Assembly: GCF_963678795.1 (NCBI RefSeq) | Contig: NZ_OY787452.1 | Location: 1,054,001-1,118,000, forward strand | Length of the DNA: 64,000 bases | Reading direction: 5' to 3' | From: an uncultured Methanoregula sp. | GTDB lineage: Archaea > Halobacteriota > Methanomicrobia > Methanomicrobiales > Methanospirillaceae | In this document: piece after piece, positions 9,003-18,655 of the stretch | How positions within the stretch are numbered: position 1 is the stretch's first letter | Layout: each line of letters opens with the position of its first letter | Translations under genes and position numbers: made by a program | Notes under the pieces: generated by a model | Told to the model about the DNA's origin: nothing | What the model saw: the letters and a program-made list of their open reading frames with translations, nothing else | Database searches by the model: none

Positions 9003-9974
9003 ATGTCCAATCTCACCATCGCAATCCTCGCTCCCCCGGATTATGCAAAGGATCTGGGAAAGAAGGGGACGACAAGCGATATCACCTTTTATAACCTCAA
9101 GAAGGGGGATGCAACCGTCACGTTCATCGAGCCAACGCGGTATCCGGAAAAATTATCCTCGCTCTTTTATGCGGTCTCGCTGGCTGACAGGATAATCCTC
9201 GTCGTGGACGAGATCAACGCGACTTTCGGTGAATGTGTACTCATGCTCCAGAGTGCCGGCAAGTCGTCCGGTTACCTTATCCTCAAGAATTATATCGGTC
9301 CCGACCAGGTTGCGCCGCTGATAAAGGGCACGGTTCTCGAACAATACGAGGTTCTCGAAGAGGACATGCTCGGGATCCGGGAGAAGATGCTTGAGATCTC
9401 GGTAAAACAGACTGCCCACCAGAAAGCTCACGAGGGTGCAGGAAAAGGGGTTGTACCCGTGGACGCCCACTTCAATGTAAAAGGAGTCGGGGTCGTTGTC
9501 CTCGGTTCCGTTGCGCAGGGAAGTATCAAAAAGCACGATACCCTCAAACTCCTCCCTACTGAAAAGAGCGTCCAGATCCGTTCCATCCAGAAACACGATG
9601 ACGATGCCGACACCGCCGTTGCCGGAGACCGGGTTGGTCTTGCCCTCAAGAATGTCGAATCCGAGGATCTCGACCGGGGTTACGTCCTGACAAATGATCT
9701 CTCGGTTCAATATGCGACAACGGTTACCGGAAAAGCCCAGCTCGTGAAATACTGGCCTGCCCCTCTCAAGGAGGGAATGGTGATATATGCCGGCCACTGG
9801 ATGCAGTTCCTCCCGACCCGTGTTGAGAAAGTGGAAGTTGCGGGCGACTGGCGGATGCCGACCCTCACCCTTACCATGGAAAAAGCGCTCGTATATTCCC
9901 CCGGCGCCAGGGTAGTGCTCCACTATCTTGAAGGCGGGAAACTGCGGGTTGTCGGATCTCTTACTCTCCCGTAA
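9003..9974 (+). CDS. SelB-like pseudo-translational GTPase (EF-Tu domain-2 protein)
   Basis: A 323-aa protein with the three-domain layout of EF-Tu/SelB, but the G domain is short and degenerate. Where a P-loop GHVDxGKT should be there is [15 protein letters not shown] (residues 10-24), and the DxxG and NKxD motifs cannot be found. Residues about 145-215 are a beta-barrel domain II ([15 protein letters not shown], then the GDRVGLAL element), followed by a domain III-like barrel. This fits the archaeal SelB-like (aSelBL) family described as having lost GTP-binding motifs in many methanogens. Function unknown; it may bind RNA or a ribosomal site without GTP hydrolysis. It sits alone, with 115 bases upstream. 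Confidence 0.72.
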   Translation: MSNLTIAILAPPDYAKDLGKKGTTSDITFYNLKKGDATVTFIEPTRYPEKLSSLFYAVSLADRIILVVDEINATFGECVLMLQSAGKSSGYLILKNYIGPDQVAPLIKGTVLEQYEVLEEDMLGIREKMLEISVKQTAHQKAHEGAGKGVVPVDAHFNVKGVGVVVLGSVAQGSIKKHDTLKLLPTEKSVQIRSIQKHDDDADTAVAGDRVGLALKNVESEDLDRGYVLTNDLSVQYATTVTGKAQLVKYWPAPLKEGMVIYAGHWMQFLPTRVEKVEVAGDWRMPTLTLTMEKALVYSPGARVVLHYLEGGKLRVVGSLTLP

Positions 9975-9980
9975 CCCCCC

Positions 9981-9990
9981 TTTAAATAAA
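9981..9990 (+). promoter_or_regulatory. TATA box of lemA-DUF2207
   Basis: TTTAAATAAA right after the preceding stop codon, in otherwise C-rich DNA. It would place the transcript start near 10010 and leave a leader of about 50 bases before ATG 10060. Confidence 0.5.
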
Positions 9991-10059
9991 CACCCGCCCA
10001 CTTTTTTCCTGCCCCCAATCATCTTATCTTCAAGAGCGATCATCACTACTCTGAGAACC

Positions 10060-10617
10060 ATGATCGAATGGATTATCCTGGGCATTGTTGCCCTTGTTGT
10101 CATCGGACTGATCATCTGGGTGATCAGCATCTACAACCGCTTCGTCAGCCTGAGGAACTCATCCGAGGCAACGCTTGGCCAGATCCGGGTTGCCATGAAA
10201 AAGAGGCTTGATATGATTGACCAGCTCCTTGGAGCGGTGAAGAGCTATGCCAAGTTCGAGAAGGAGACCCTCGAGAAGGTCACCGCTATGCGGGCAAGCG
10301 TTGCAACCGCGAATCCCGGTGATCTGAACAAGGTCGAGGCAGAATCCCGTTCCATCTTCGGCAGGCTCCTTGCCGTTGCCGAGAACTATCCCGACCTCAA
10401 GACCTCGACGACCGTGACAAGCCTTATGGACTCGGTCAAGACTCTCGAGGACGAGATAGCCCGCCAGCGCTACACGTTCAACAACATCTCGCAGGAATTC
10501 AATACGATGATGGACACCATCCCCTCGAATTTCATTGCCCGGATGATGCACCTTGTCAAGCTCGAGTACCTGCAGTTCGAAGAAGCGATCAAGACACCGC
10601 CGAAGATCGAGTTCTAA
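10060..10617 (+). CDS. lemA: LemA family protein
   Basis: A 185-aa protein with one N-terminal membrane helix (about residues 3-27, [17 protein letters not shown]) and a long helical domain. It carries [25 protein letters not shown], split here as the YN motif and the following R-rich helix that define LemA, then [12 protein letters not shown] and [14 protein letters not shown]. LemA proteins are membrane-anchored four-helix-bundle proteins of unknown biochemical role. The start is ATG 10060, since the membrane helix begins there; the frame is open upstream without family match. The DUF2207 gene follows 12 bases later, a pairing widely seen in bacteria and archaea. Confidence 0.88.
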   Translation: MIEWIILGIVALVVIGLIIWVISIYNRFVSLRNSSEATLGQIRVAMKKRLDMIDQLLGAVKSYAKFEKETLEKVTAMRASVATANPGDLNKVEAESRSIFGRLLAVAENYPDLKTSTTVTSLMDSVKTLEDEIARQRYTFNNISQEFNTMMDTIPSNFIARMMHLVKLEYLQFEEAIKTPPKIEF

Positions 10618-10629
10618 CGGGTAATCTCT

Positions 10630-12453
10630 GTGGGCGAAACAAAACAACTGGCAGTCCTGGTCGCAGCCTGCCTGGTCATAGGGATCATCGGGCTTGCCGT
10701 AGTCACGGTCATGCCGCCGCTTTTTGAAGGTAACCTTGTCGTTGATTCCTACGAGGCGACCCTGCATGAGGATGGTGTCCTGAACGAACGGTACACGTAC
10801 GATGTCATGACATCCGGGGAATACCGGATGTTGTACCGTTCCTGGCAGGCGCCGCTGGTACAGAACACCAGTTCCAGCCCCTGCGTTGTTCTCGTCTCGA
10901 TCAGTCCCCCGGCCGGTGCGATTGGTTATGCAAAAGATGAGAACGGGGCGGTCATCCTCTTCGCGGAACCATCGTCCTCCTCACCGAAAAAGACTATCCA
11001 GTCCTTGGCAGAGACCAACGAGGCCGGGATCTTCAACCCCGGCTATTTCAGCCAGGGAACCTATATCGTTAGTTCAGTATATGTCATCCACCCGCCCATC
11101 GAGTACGATGCCACATCATCGCATCTCAACCTTAAGCTGGCCGGGACGAGACATATTCCCTATAAAAATGTGAGAATCACCATCCCGGCACGGGAAACCG
11201 ACCGGGTGTACGCGTATCCCCCCACGCTGAACGTCGAGAGGACGGGGGATTCTGCGATCATCACGGGCAGCGCTGCTGCTGATGAGAATCTCGCAGTCGA
11301 GATCCTGAGCTCTCCGGACGGGTTTTCCCAGATACCCGGGTTCAGGACACAGGGAAGCGATCTGGCGGGGAAGACCGGGTCGGCGAACTTCTGGTATAAC
11401 CTTCCCTATTATGCCGGCTTGCTCCTGAACATTCTCGGGAAGATCGCGGTAATTCTTGTTCCCTTCCTCTTCCTGTTTATCTACAACCGGTACGGCAGGG
11501 AGAAAAAGTTCACGGTTCCTGCCTACCTCAGTACTATTCCCAACCCCTCGCTCCGGCCCTGGCAGGTTAACCTCCTCTTCAAGGGAGATGCACCCGACTT
11601 TGATGAGGACGGCTATTATGCAACACTTCTCGATCTCCACCGGAAAAAGAACATTGCCATTTCCGAAAAAGAGGGAGGAAAAGCAATCGAGATCCGGATT
11701 CTGTCCGGTGATAACCTCGATCCGTATGAACAGCGGGTATTTGCTTTCATCGGCCAGGTGGCAGAAAAAGGGGTACTTGACACCGGCACCATCGAGGCCC
11801 TGGCCAAGGAGGCACGGACAAATACCTCCGCCGAAGAAAAAGCCCTGCAGTACCAGAAGATGCTCTCCGATGTTACCGGCCGGGTGGATTCGGTCTTGCC
11901 CGGGCAGTATATTGTGGATGGCCGGGATCATCTCATCCCCCTTTTCCTGACGGTAATCGTCCTGTTTGCGATCAACCTCATCCTCGCGGTTATCGTTCCC
12001 ATGTATTCGTACATTCTGTTTCCGGGAGTTTTTCTCTGGACTATCGTTCTTGTACAGACAGTCATCGCACTGGTGTCGCCGTCGACCCTGTTTGGGCACT
12101 GGAAGGACGATCGCTACCGGGAAAAGCTGGAATGGGACTCGTTCGCCCACTTCCTCTCTGATCTCGCCATGATCCAAAAGTATGCCCCGGCCGATCTCTC
12201 TATGTGGGGGGAATGGCTCGTGTACGGCACAGCACTGGGGGTGGGAGACAAAGTGGAAAAGGCGATGCAGGCGCTCGATATCCCCATCAGAGAGACCGGT
12301 CTTTCGGTTGGGGCTGTTGGTATGAACTCCGCGTTTATCCCGCTCATGCACTTTTCCCCTCCCAGCCATGGCGGCTCCGGAGGCGGCGGCTTCGGCGGTG
12401 GCGGATTTGGTGGCGGGGGAGGTTTTGGTGGTGGCGGGGCCGGAGGACGATAA
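10630..12453 (+). CDS. DUF2207 membrane protein with glycine-rich tail
   Basis: A 607-aa protein: an N-terminal membrane helix or signal anchor (residues 8-30), an extracytoplasmic beta-rich domain of about 220 aa (DUF2207 start VVDSYEATLHEDGVLNERYTYD), a membrane helix near 250-285, a cytoplasmic domain, two helices near 435-485, and a tail with SHGGSGGGGFGGGGFGG-type repeats ending in GGR. This is the standard DUF2207 layout, including the Gly-rich end. GTG 10630 is the start; no ATG precedes the first helix. Cotranscribed with lemA. The pair is presumed to work at the cell envelope; the mechanism is unknown. Confidence 0.82.
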   Translation: MGETKQLAVLVAACLVIGIIGLAVVTVMPPLFEGNLVVDSYEATLHEDGVLNERYTYDVMTSGEYRMLYRSWQAPLVQNTSSSPCVVLVSISPPAGAIGYAKDENGAVILFAEPSSSSPKKTIQSLAETNEAGIFNPGYFSQGTYIVSSVYVIHPPIEYDATSSHLNLKLAGTRHIPYKNVRITIPARETDRVYAYPPTLNVERTGDSAIITGSAAADENLAVEILSSPDGFSQIPGFRTQGSDLAGKTGSANFWYNLPYYAGLLLNILGKIAVILVPFLFLFIYNRYGREKKFTVPAYLSTIPNPSLRPWQVNLLFKGDAPDFDEDGYYATLLDLHRKKNIAISEKEGGKAIEIRILSGDNLDPYEQRVFAFIGQVAEKGVLDTGTIEALAKEARTNTSAEEKALQYQKMLSDVTGRVDSVLPGQYIVDGRDHLIPLFLTVIVLFAINLILAVIVPMYSYILFPGVFLWTIVLVQTVIALVSPSTLFGHWKDDRYREKLEWDSFAHFLSDLAMIQKYAPADLSMWGEWLVYGTALGVGDKVEKAMQALDIPIRETGLSVGAVGMNSAFIPLMHFSPPSHGGSGGGGFGGGGFGGGGGFGGGGAGGR

Positions 12454-12538
12454 GTTCGTCCCCCGGCGCATTTCTATCGGGACTGTGTCCTCCTGCTGGC
12501 CAGGCCGGGCAATTCCTGCCCCGGAAACGGTCACAGGA

Positions 12539-12547
12539 GATATAAAC
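12539..12547 (+). promoter_or_regulatory. TATA box of the PPC-domain gene
   Basis: GATATAAAC about 45 bases before ATG 12591, with a GAGAGGT motif at 12572-12578 in the predicted leader. Confidence 0.4.
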
Positions 12548-12590
12548 CCCCACAAACCATATTGACTACCAGAGAGGTATTTTTAGGCAT

Positions 12591-13181
12591 ATGCAGTACA
12601 CGGAAGGACAGATCGGCCGGGTCTTTATCGTAAGGATCGATGACGGGGAGGATATGCTTGAGTCCCTGCATCGCTTTGTCCAGGATAAAGGTATCCAGAC
12701 GGGTTCGATCCTCTTCCTTGGTGCCCTCATGAACGGGAGGATGGTGACCGGCCCGGAAGAACCGGTCATCCCCCCTGTCCCGCATTTTGTCCTTTTTGAG
12801 GGGGGCTGGGAGGTGTTCGGCGTAGGCACCATTTATCGGGGTGAAGGGGGCATCCCCCACATCCATTACCATGCCTCAGTCGGACGGTCCGGCCATGCGC
12901 TCACCGGTTGTCTCCGGGAGGAGGCAGTGACCTATCTCATCGTTGAAGCGGTGATCACGGAGTTCACCGGCGTTTCAGCCCGCCGGGAATTCGACCAGAA
13001 GACCCAGCTTTCCCTCCCCGTTCTCGGTAAAAGTAATCCGAGAACGGAGAAACGGGAAGAAGAAAAACCGGTCGACCCAAAAGTACCTTCCAAAAAAACC
13101 GAGAAGAAAGAGGAAACCAGCGAACTGCCGGGAGGCCTTGCGGATATCATCCGCGATCTGACAAGACGTCCATCGTCGTGA
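12591..13181 (+). CDS. PPC/DUF296 domain protein with charged tail
   Basis: Residues 1-140 form a PPC (plants and prokaryotes conserved, DUF296) domain: a DxGED-LESL start, GSILFLGAL, and the HIHYHAS histidine cluster near residue 86 that binds a metal in structurally characterised archaeal members. Residues 145-175 are a Lys/Glu-rich, probably disordered linker, followed by a short helix to residue 196. Prokaryotic PPC proteins form trimers and are often called DNA-binding, though their role is not settled. The Lys/Glu tail is longer than in minimal PPC proteins and might bind nucleic acid or a partner. Confidence 0.8.
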   Translation: MQYTEGQIGRVFIVRIDDGEDMLESLHRFVQDKGIQTGSILFLGALMNGRMVTGPEEPVIPPVPHFVLFEGGWEVFGVGTIYRGEGGIPHIHYHASVGRSGHALTGCLREEAVTYLIVEAVITEFTGVSARREFDQKTQLSLPVLGKSNPRTEKREEEKPVDPKVPSKKTEKKEETSELPGGLADIIRDLTRRPSS

Positions 13182-13234
13182 TCCTTTTCCTCTGCTGCAG
13201 TTTTTAAGAATGATTTAATATCCGGTCCTCACCC

Positions 13235-15076
13235 ATGATCCCCCAGCCCCGCGTCCTCCCCATGTCCCTGCAGGAAGGAGAGAAGCTCGGGATCCGGCAG
13301 TTCGATATCATCCTTGTCAGCGGCGATGCGTATGTTGACCACCCGTCATTTGGAACTGCCCTCATCGGGAGGGCGCTCTGGGATGCCGGATTTACCGTAG
13401 GGATCATTGCCCAGCCGGACTGGAAATCCCCTCGTGATTTCCTTGCCCTTGGAAAACCCCGCCTCTTTTTTGGGATATCCTCTGGGAATGTCGATTCAAT
13501 GGTGAACCATTTTACCCCGAACCTGAAGCGGCGCGGTGAGGATGTCTATTCTCCGGGAGGAGTCCTGAAACGGCCGGACCGGGCCACGATTGTCTATACC
13601 AACAAGGTCCACGAACTCTTCCCCGGCATCCCGATTGTGATCGGCGGCATCGAAGCGAGCCTGCGTCGTTTCGCCCACTACGATTACTGGCAGGACCGGG
13701 TGCGCCACGCGATACTCGCGGATGCCCCTGCCGATCTCCTTGTCTTTGGTATGGGGGAGCGGCAGATGGTGGAGATAGCTACCAGGTTAGCCTCCGGGGA
13801 ATGCGTCCGCTCGCTCCGGGATATCCGAGGAACCGCGTATACGATGGAGCTGGCCGGATGGCGTGAAACCCCGCACCCTGAGATGATGACCCTGCCAGGC
13901 TATGCCGATGTTTCCCGTGACAAGGCGGCGTACGCCCGTGCATTCGCCCTTCACTATGCTGAACAGGATCCCCTGCGGGGAAAGGTGGTGGCGCAACCCC
14001 ATCCAAAGACCGTTGTTATCCAGAACCCACCGGCCCTGCCCCTGACAACGGAAGAACTGGACCGGGTGTACGAGCATCCGTTCTCCCGGAAGTCACACCC
14101 TTCGTACAGCCTGTCGGTTCCAGCCCTTGGACCAGTCCAGTTCTCGATCACCAGCCACCGGGGATGCTTTGGCTCCTGTTCGTTCTGCGCTCTCACACAT
14201 CACCAGGGACGGATCATCCAGAGCAGGAGCGAAGGTTCCATCCTCCGGGAGGTAACAAGGATGGTGAAGATGCCGGAATTCCGGGGCATTGTGCAGGATG
14301 TGGGTGGCCCGACCGCGAACATGTACGGCATGAGCTGCACCCGGTGGGAAAAGCAAGGCGCCTGCGGGGACAAAAGTTGCAGCCCGGCCTGCAAAACCCT
14401 TGATACCAGCCATGTGTTGCAGTGCAGCCTCCTCACAAAACTTCGTGCCATTCCCGGGGTAAAAAAAGTCTTTATCGGATCCGGCATCCGTTTCGATCTG
14501 GTGCCAGCCGATTCTTGCGATTACCTGTCGGTGATCTGCGATCACCATGTATCCGGACATCTCAAGGTGGCTCCCGAGCATGTTGCACCGGATGTCACCC
14601 GTATCATGAATAAGCCCGGCCGGGAGGTCTTCGACCGCTTCCGTAAGCAGTTCTCCCTGCTCCAGCACAACAAACCAAAAAAACAGTACCTGCTCCCCTA
14701 TTTCATGTCGGGGCATCCCGGATGTACTCTTTCAGATATGATATTCCTTGCAGAATACATCCATAACAACCAGCTCTACACGGAGCAGGTCCAGGACTTC
14801 ACCCCGACTCCTATGAGCATTTCGACCTGTATGTATTATACCGGTCTCGACCCGTTCACCCAAAAACCGGTCCATGTACCCCGGGGAGACGAGAAGAAAA
14901 TCCAGCGGGCCCTCCTCCACTACCGAGATCCCGCCAACCGCCAGCTCGTTGAAAAAGGGCTTGCCCGGGCCGGAAGAGAAGATCTGATCGGAAGGGATCC
15001 CCGCTGCCTCATCAGCGGGGTATCCAGGGATCAGACCCGTGCAGGAAAAATGGACCGGCCAAAGAGAGCCTACTGA
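13235..15076 (+). CDS. YgiQ family radical SAM protein
   Basis: A 613-aa protein of the UPF0313/YgiQ family. The N-terminal 250 aa are a cobalamin-binding-like Rossmann domain (FDIILVSGDAYVDHPSFG). The radical SAM core follows with CFGSCSFC (CX3CX2C) near residue 310, which binds the 4Fe-4S cluster. Two further cysteine groups occur near residues 370-395 (CTRWEKQGACGDKSC, then C-TLDTSH-C). The last 130 aa match the DUF3362-type C-terminus (VQDFTPTPMSISTCMYYTG). The substrate is unknown. TTTTTAAG near 13201-13208 is a possible TATA box that would give a near-leaderless start. Confidence 0.9.
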   Translation: MIPQPRVLPMSLQEGEKLGIRQFDIILVSGDAYVDHPSFGTALIGRALWDAGFTVGIIAQPDWKSPRDFLALGKPRLFFGISSGNVDSMVNHFTPNLKRRGEDVYSPGGVLKRPDRATIVYTNKVHELFPGIPIVIGGIEASLRRFAHYDYWQDRVRHAILADAPADLLVFGMGERQMVEIATRLASGECVRSLRDIRGTAYTMELAGWRETPHPEMMTLPGYADVSRDKAAYARAFALHYAEQDPLRGKVVAQPHPKTVVIQNPPALPLTTEELDRVYEHPFSRKSHPSYSLSVPALGPVQFSITSHRGCFGSCSFCALTHHQGRIIQSRSEGSILREVTRMVKMPEFRGIVQDVGGPTANMYGMSCTRWEKQGACGDKSCSPACKTLDTSHVLQCSLLTKLRAIPGVKKVFIGSGIRFDLVPADSCDYLSVICDHHVSGHLKVAPEHVAPDVTRIMNKPGREVFDRFRKQFSLLQHNKPKKQYLLPYFMSGHPGCTLSDMIFLAEYIHNNQLYTEQVQDFTPTPMSISTCMYYTGLDPFTQKPVHVPRGDEKKIQRALLHYRDPANRQLVEKGLARAGREDLIGRDPRCLISGVSRDQTRAGKMDRPKRAY

Positions 15077-15140
15077 ACGTCCCTCTTAAAAATCACTGGT
15101 GCCTGCCATTCCGGCAGAACAATACATGGACGGGGCCCCG

Positions 15141-16490
15141 TTATATCCGCCCGTACTCGTCGTCGAACCGGACAATGTCGTCTTCTTCCAGGTACTCCCC
15201 CAGCTGGACCTCGATGACTTCAAGAGAGATCACGCCGGGGTTTTTCAGGCGGTGCTGTATCCCGCTGTGGACAAAGGTGCTCTCGCCTTTTCTCAGGAGC
15301 CGGGTCTCCCCGTTCAGTTCCACCTCAGCAGTTCCCTGCACCACAACCCAGTGCTCGCTGCGGTGATGGTGGAGCTGCAGGGAGAGTGTCTCCCCCGGCT
15401 TGACGGTCACCCGCTTGATCTTGTAGTTCCCCGACTCCTCAAGCACGGTGTACGAACCCCATGGCCGGTGAACCTGCCGGTGGAACCGGGTCACCGGATC
15501 GTTATTTTTATTGTAATGACTGACCAGGTCCTTTACCTGTTCCGTGTGCCGGTTATCGCAGATGAGGAGGGCATCGGATGTATCCACTACAACAAGGTTG
15601 CTGACGCCAATGAGGCCGACATGTTTTCCCGGGGCATGGACATAGTTATTCTTTGCTGACAGATAATCAGCTTTGCCGGCATTGCCATCAGCATCGTGCA
15701 CCTCGCTGTCATAGAGGGCCCGAAACGTCCCTAGGTCGCTCCATTCCACTTCCAGCGGGACAACGGCGACACGTCTGGAATGCTCAAGCAGCCCGTAATC
15801 GATCGAGATTGCTGCAAGCCCGGAGTAATCGGGAGCTGCCTTTTTGCCAAACGCCTTCGCAAGTACCGGCTGGTATCGTTTCAGTTCCTCAAAGAAACAC
15901 CGGACTGACAAGAGGAAGATTCCGCTGTTCCAGAGATATCCTTTACGAAGATATTCCTGCGCGGTTGATTCGTCTGGTTTCTCCCGGAACTCCTTGACAA
16001 GGAATCCCGGTGGCAGTTCTTTGCCCGGTTTGATGTAACCGTATCCCGTATGGGGAGATGCCGGGCGGATGCCGAACGTGACGAGATGGTCTTCTGCCAG
16101 CGGTTCTGCCTCCCGTATGTTTTCCAGTGCTGCATCTGCAAGCAGGTGGTCACTTGGAAAGACTGCAGCGGTTCCGGACGGAGAAATTGTCCGGATCCGC
16201 TGCATGGCCCAGGCAATCGCGGGAAGGGTATTTTTCCCTGCAGGTTCGGCGAGCAGGTTCCCATTGGGAAGTGTATAACCCAGTTCTTCAATCTGGTTGC
16301 GGACGAGGTACTGGTGGATTGTGCTCGTGACGACGACAATCCCCTCTTCACCTGAGAGCAGGACTGCACGCTTATACGTGTTCTGGAAGAGCGAAAGGCC
16401 GTCTAACTGGAGAAACTGTTTTGGGTAATATTCACGGGATAGGGGCCAGAGCCGGGTCCCGACACCGCCAGCCAGGATGATTGATTTCAT
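15141..16490 (-). CDS. manC: Mannose-1-phosphate guanylyltransferase / mannose-6-phosphate isomerase
   Basis: Bifunctional type II PMI. Residues 1-285 are the nucleotidyltransferase: IILAGGVGTRLWPLSREYYPKQF holds the GTP-binding signature and the essential Lys, and VFPSDHLL follows. Residues 330-449 are the cupin isomerase domain: RPWGSYTVLE, then the QLHHHRSEHWVVVQGTAEV zinc-binding strand. Together they convert fructose-6-phosphate through mannose-6-phosphate and mannose-1-phosphate to GDP-mannose. Full length (449 aa). It lies 78 bases downstream of asnB on the same strand. It fits the mannose supply of the glycan genes at 1-9 kb. Confidence 0.93.
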   Translation of the reverse strand: MKSIILAGGVGTRLWPLSREYYPKQFLQLDGLSLFQNTYKRAVLLSGEEGIVVVTSTIHQYLVRNQIEELGYTLPNGNLLAEPAGKNTLPAIAWAMQRIRTISPSGTAAVFPSDHLLADAALENIREAEPLAEDHLVTFGIRPASPHTGYGYIKPGKELPPGFLVKEFREKPDESTAQEYLRKGYLWNSGIFLLSVRCFFEELKRYQPVLAKAFGKKAAPDYSGLAAISIDYGLLEHSRRVAVVPLEVEWSDLGTFRALYDSEVHDADGNAGKADYLSAKNNYVHAPGKHVGLIGVSNLVVVDTSDALLICDNRHTEQVKDLVSHYNKNNDPVTRFHRQVHRPWGSYTVLEESGNYKIKRVTVKPGETLSLQLHHHRSEHWVVVQGTAEVELNGETRLLRKGESTFVHSGIQHRLKNPGVISLEVIEVQLGEYLEEDDIVRFDDEYGRI

Positions 16491-16568
16491 AAGATACCTG
16501 AGATATACTCTCTGGAAGGAATAATTTATCCAATTCGATCCTGTTCCTGCATCCCGGGCTACTCTTCC

Positions 16569-18413
16569 TTACCCGTGAACAGGATTTCCAGGTCCGGAGT
16601 TCCGGGAATCGAAGAATTTCCGCAGCCAGATTTCCGTGCAGACAATCCTCCAGATCTCGTGGGAATATACGGCTTTGCCATCAAGGAAGGCCAGGTAATT
16701 CCTGATAACTTCATCAGAGTTCCATAAACCCCGGTTGGCAAACTCGTCAGAGGAAAGGACACCAAGCACGAACGGGCGGAGATTTTCCTTCATCCAGACC
16801 TCCTCCGGTGTAACAAATCCCATCTTGTCCATCCGGCACCGAATGGATTCCGGGACAATTCCCCGGATAGCGTTCCTGAGGGCTACCTTGGTAATCCCGC
16901 CACGGATCTTCTGGTTCTGTGGCAGGGAAGCGAGGTACTCGACGAGCCGGACATCGAGATAAGGGACGCGGGATTCGATGGAGAAGGCCATCGCGTTCCG
17001 GTCCTCGTAATGGAGGAGTGCGGGGAGGTTGGTGCTTGTAAGTTCCTGGTACAGAACGGCCGGCAGATCCCACCCGTACCGGTTCACGGTCAGGGCAGGG
17101 CATATGAGCAGGTTCCTGCGGCTTTTCCTGACGAAAAGCTGCTGCAGGGCAGAGCGGAAGAAGCCTCCGTGATGCCGGAGGCTCCCGATCCCTTCACTGA
17201 TAACGGTCCACCAGTGCATTGACTTAAGAAGGCCGCGGATGTAACTTCCCTGGTACGCGAGATAGCCCCCGAGAAGCTCGTCAGCGCCCTGCCCGTCGAG
17301 CACGACTTTGACGTTCTTCTGTGCCAGTCGCATTACGCAGTACTGGGCATAGATAGAGAGCGAACCAAACGGCTCGTCCTGCATGTACACGAGCCGGTCG
17401 ATATCATCCCAGAGCTCTTCGGGCGAGGGCACGGTCCGGTAAGCGTCGACACCGGTAGCAGCGACAATTTCGTCGATATACCGGCTTTCATCGAAGCGCT
17501 TGTCGGTGAAGACTGATGAGAATGTCTTCTGCTGTGCCCCGACACTGGCGGGGGATTCGTTCCGGACCAGCTGGTTGATGAGAACTGTCAGCGTCGAGGA
17601 GTCGATCCCCCCCGAGAGGCAGGTGCCGACAGCGACATCGCTCCGGAGGTGGATCCTTGTCGCGTCCTCGAGCAGCGCGAGGAGCCGGGCGGCAACCGCA
17701 TCATCCGGTATATCTTCCCGTATATTTTCGCTGACCTTCGCGTCCCAGTACCGGAACGGTGCCTGCGCTCCTGCAGCGGTCACTTTCATAGCGTGGGCAG
17801 GCGGGAGCTGGAAGATCCCCGTAAACATTGTCTCTGCGAGGTGATCCTGCACACCCCATGCAAGGAACGTCCCGAGCACCCGCACGTTTGGTGTCGTGCC
17901 GGTATCAGGGTGAGCGAGCAGGGCCTTGATCTCCGAGGCGAAGAAGAAGGATCCCCCGGCCATGGTATAATAAAACGGCTTGATCCCGAACCGGTCCCGG
18001 GCGCAGAAGAGCGTGCCGGTCTTCTCATCATGGATAGCGAACGCCCACATGCCGTTGAACCGGGCGAGGCACTCATTTCCCCACTCCTCGTAAGCGTGCA
18101 GGATAACTTCTGTATCGGACTGCGAGTGAAAGCGGTGGCCTTTTGAAGTGAGCTCTTCACGGAGCTCAACGAAGTTATAGATCTCGCCATTGAAGACGAT
18201 CCAGAGCGTGCCGTCCTCGCTGGTCATAGGCTGGAGTCCCTCATCGGTCAGATCAATGATGGCAAGCCTGCGGTGGACGAGACCGACGCTGCCCCGGATG
18301 CGGGTTCCTTCCCCGTCAGGGCCCCGGTGGACGAGGCGGCCGGACATCTCCGAAAGGAGCCCGGTGTCCGGTGTGCCTCCGGTGAGACAGTACTGGCCAG
18401 CTATGCCGCACAT
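16569..18413 (-). CDS. asnB: Asparagine synthase (glutamine-hydrolysing), AsnB type
   Basis: Residues 1-210 are the class II glutamine amidotransferase domain, with the catalytic cysteine right after the initiator Met (MCGIAGQY), then LVHRGPDGEG and VFNGEIYNF. Residues about 225-600 are the ATP-pyrophosphatase synthetase domain with LSGGIDSST and LDGQGADELLGGY. The start is set at ATG 18413 because the cysteine must become N-terminal; a TATA box about 27 bases upstream supports this. About 614 aa. It makes asparagine from aspartate, though AsnB relatives beside polysaccharide genes may amidate sugar acids, and manC follows here. Confidence 0.92.
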   Translation of the reverse strand: MCGIAGQYCLTGGTPDTGLLSEMSGRLVHRGPDGEGTRIRGSVGLVHRRLAIIDLTDEGLQPMTSEDGTLWIVFNGEIYNFVELREELTSKGHRFHSQSDTEVILHAYEEWGNECLARFNGMWAFAIHDEKTGTLFCARDRFGIKPFYYTMAGGSFFFASEIKALLAHPDTGTTPNVRVLGTFLAWGVQDHLAETMFTGIFQLPPAHAMKVTAAGAQAPFRYWDAKVSENIREDIPDDAVAARLLALLEDATRIHLRSDVAVGTCLSGGIDSSTLTVLINQLVRNESPASVGAQQKTFSSVFTDKRFDESRYIDEIVAATGVDAYRTVPSPEELWDDIDRLVYMQDEPFGSLSIYAQYCVMRLAQKNVKVVLDGQGADELLGGYLAYQGSYIRGLLKSMHWWTVISEGIGSLRHHGGFFRSALQQLFVRKSRRNLLICPALTVNRYGWDLPAVLYQELTSTNLPALLHYEDRNAMAFSIESRVPYLDVRLVEYLASLPQNQKIRGGITKVALRNAIRGIVPESIRCRMDKMGFVTPEEVWMKENLRPFVLGVLSSDEFANRGLWNSDEVIRNYLAFLDGKAVYSHEIWRIVCTEIWLRKFFDSRNSGPGNPVHG

Positions 18414-18437
18414 TATGGTAAAGGTGGGCACTGGTGG

Positions 18438-18446
18438 TTTAAAAGG
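18438..18446 (-). promoter_or_regulatory. TATA box of asnB
   Basis: CCTTTTAAA on the minus strand, about 27 bases upstream of ATG 18413. It implies a leaderless or very short-leader transcript. Confidence 0.5.
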
Positions 18447-18460
18447 ATGTGAGGGGGAGG

Positions 18461-18490
18461 AAAAAAGGTGGGTGCGGGGAAATCCCCCGC
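18461..18490 (-). terminator. Hairpin plus T-run after the 44-aa gene
   Basis: On the minus strand GCGGGG (18485-18490) pairs with CCCCGC (18474-18479) across a 5-base loop, followed 7 bases later by six T (18466-18461). It lies between the stop at 18510 and the asnB TATA box, where termination is needed. Confidence 0.55.
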
Positions 18491-18509
18491 CCCGTTTGAT
18501 CGTTCTTTG

Positions 18510-18644
18510 CTACTTCGGGCTGTTTCCCCCGCTTCCCATGTAGTCGAGGACCCGGTCCCAGATGACGAGGAGACCGGGGATGACCACGTAGGCGAGGAGG
18601 CCGGCGCCGAGGAACGCTCCCGTGATGATGAGTTCGTTGTCCAT
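18510..18644 (-). CDS. 44-aa membrane peptide, unrecognised
   Basis: ATG 18644 to TAG 18510 encodes 44 aa: an acidic start MDNELII, one hydrophobic helix of about 24 aa (GAFLGAGLLAYVVIPGLLVIW) ending in WDRV, and a Gly/Ser/Lys C-terminus. GGTGAGG directly in front of the ATG is a strong ribosome binding site, and the gene begins 11 bases after the stop of the 167-aa gene upstream, followed by a hairpin/T-run. The compact two-gene unit with good signals argues that it is real. No function can be assigned; a membrane anchor or partner for the upstream protein is a guess. Confidence 0.6.
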   Translation of the reverse strand: MDNELIITGAFLGAGLLAYVVIPGLLVIWDRVLDYMGSGGNSPK

Positions 18645-18655
18645 CGTCCTCACCC

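Noticed and set aside
11116..12555. A 479-codon open frame on the minus strand
   Set aside because: Antisense to the DUF2207 gene, no recognisable domain, low-complexity composition.
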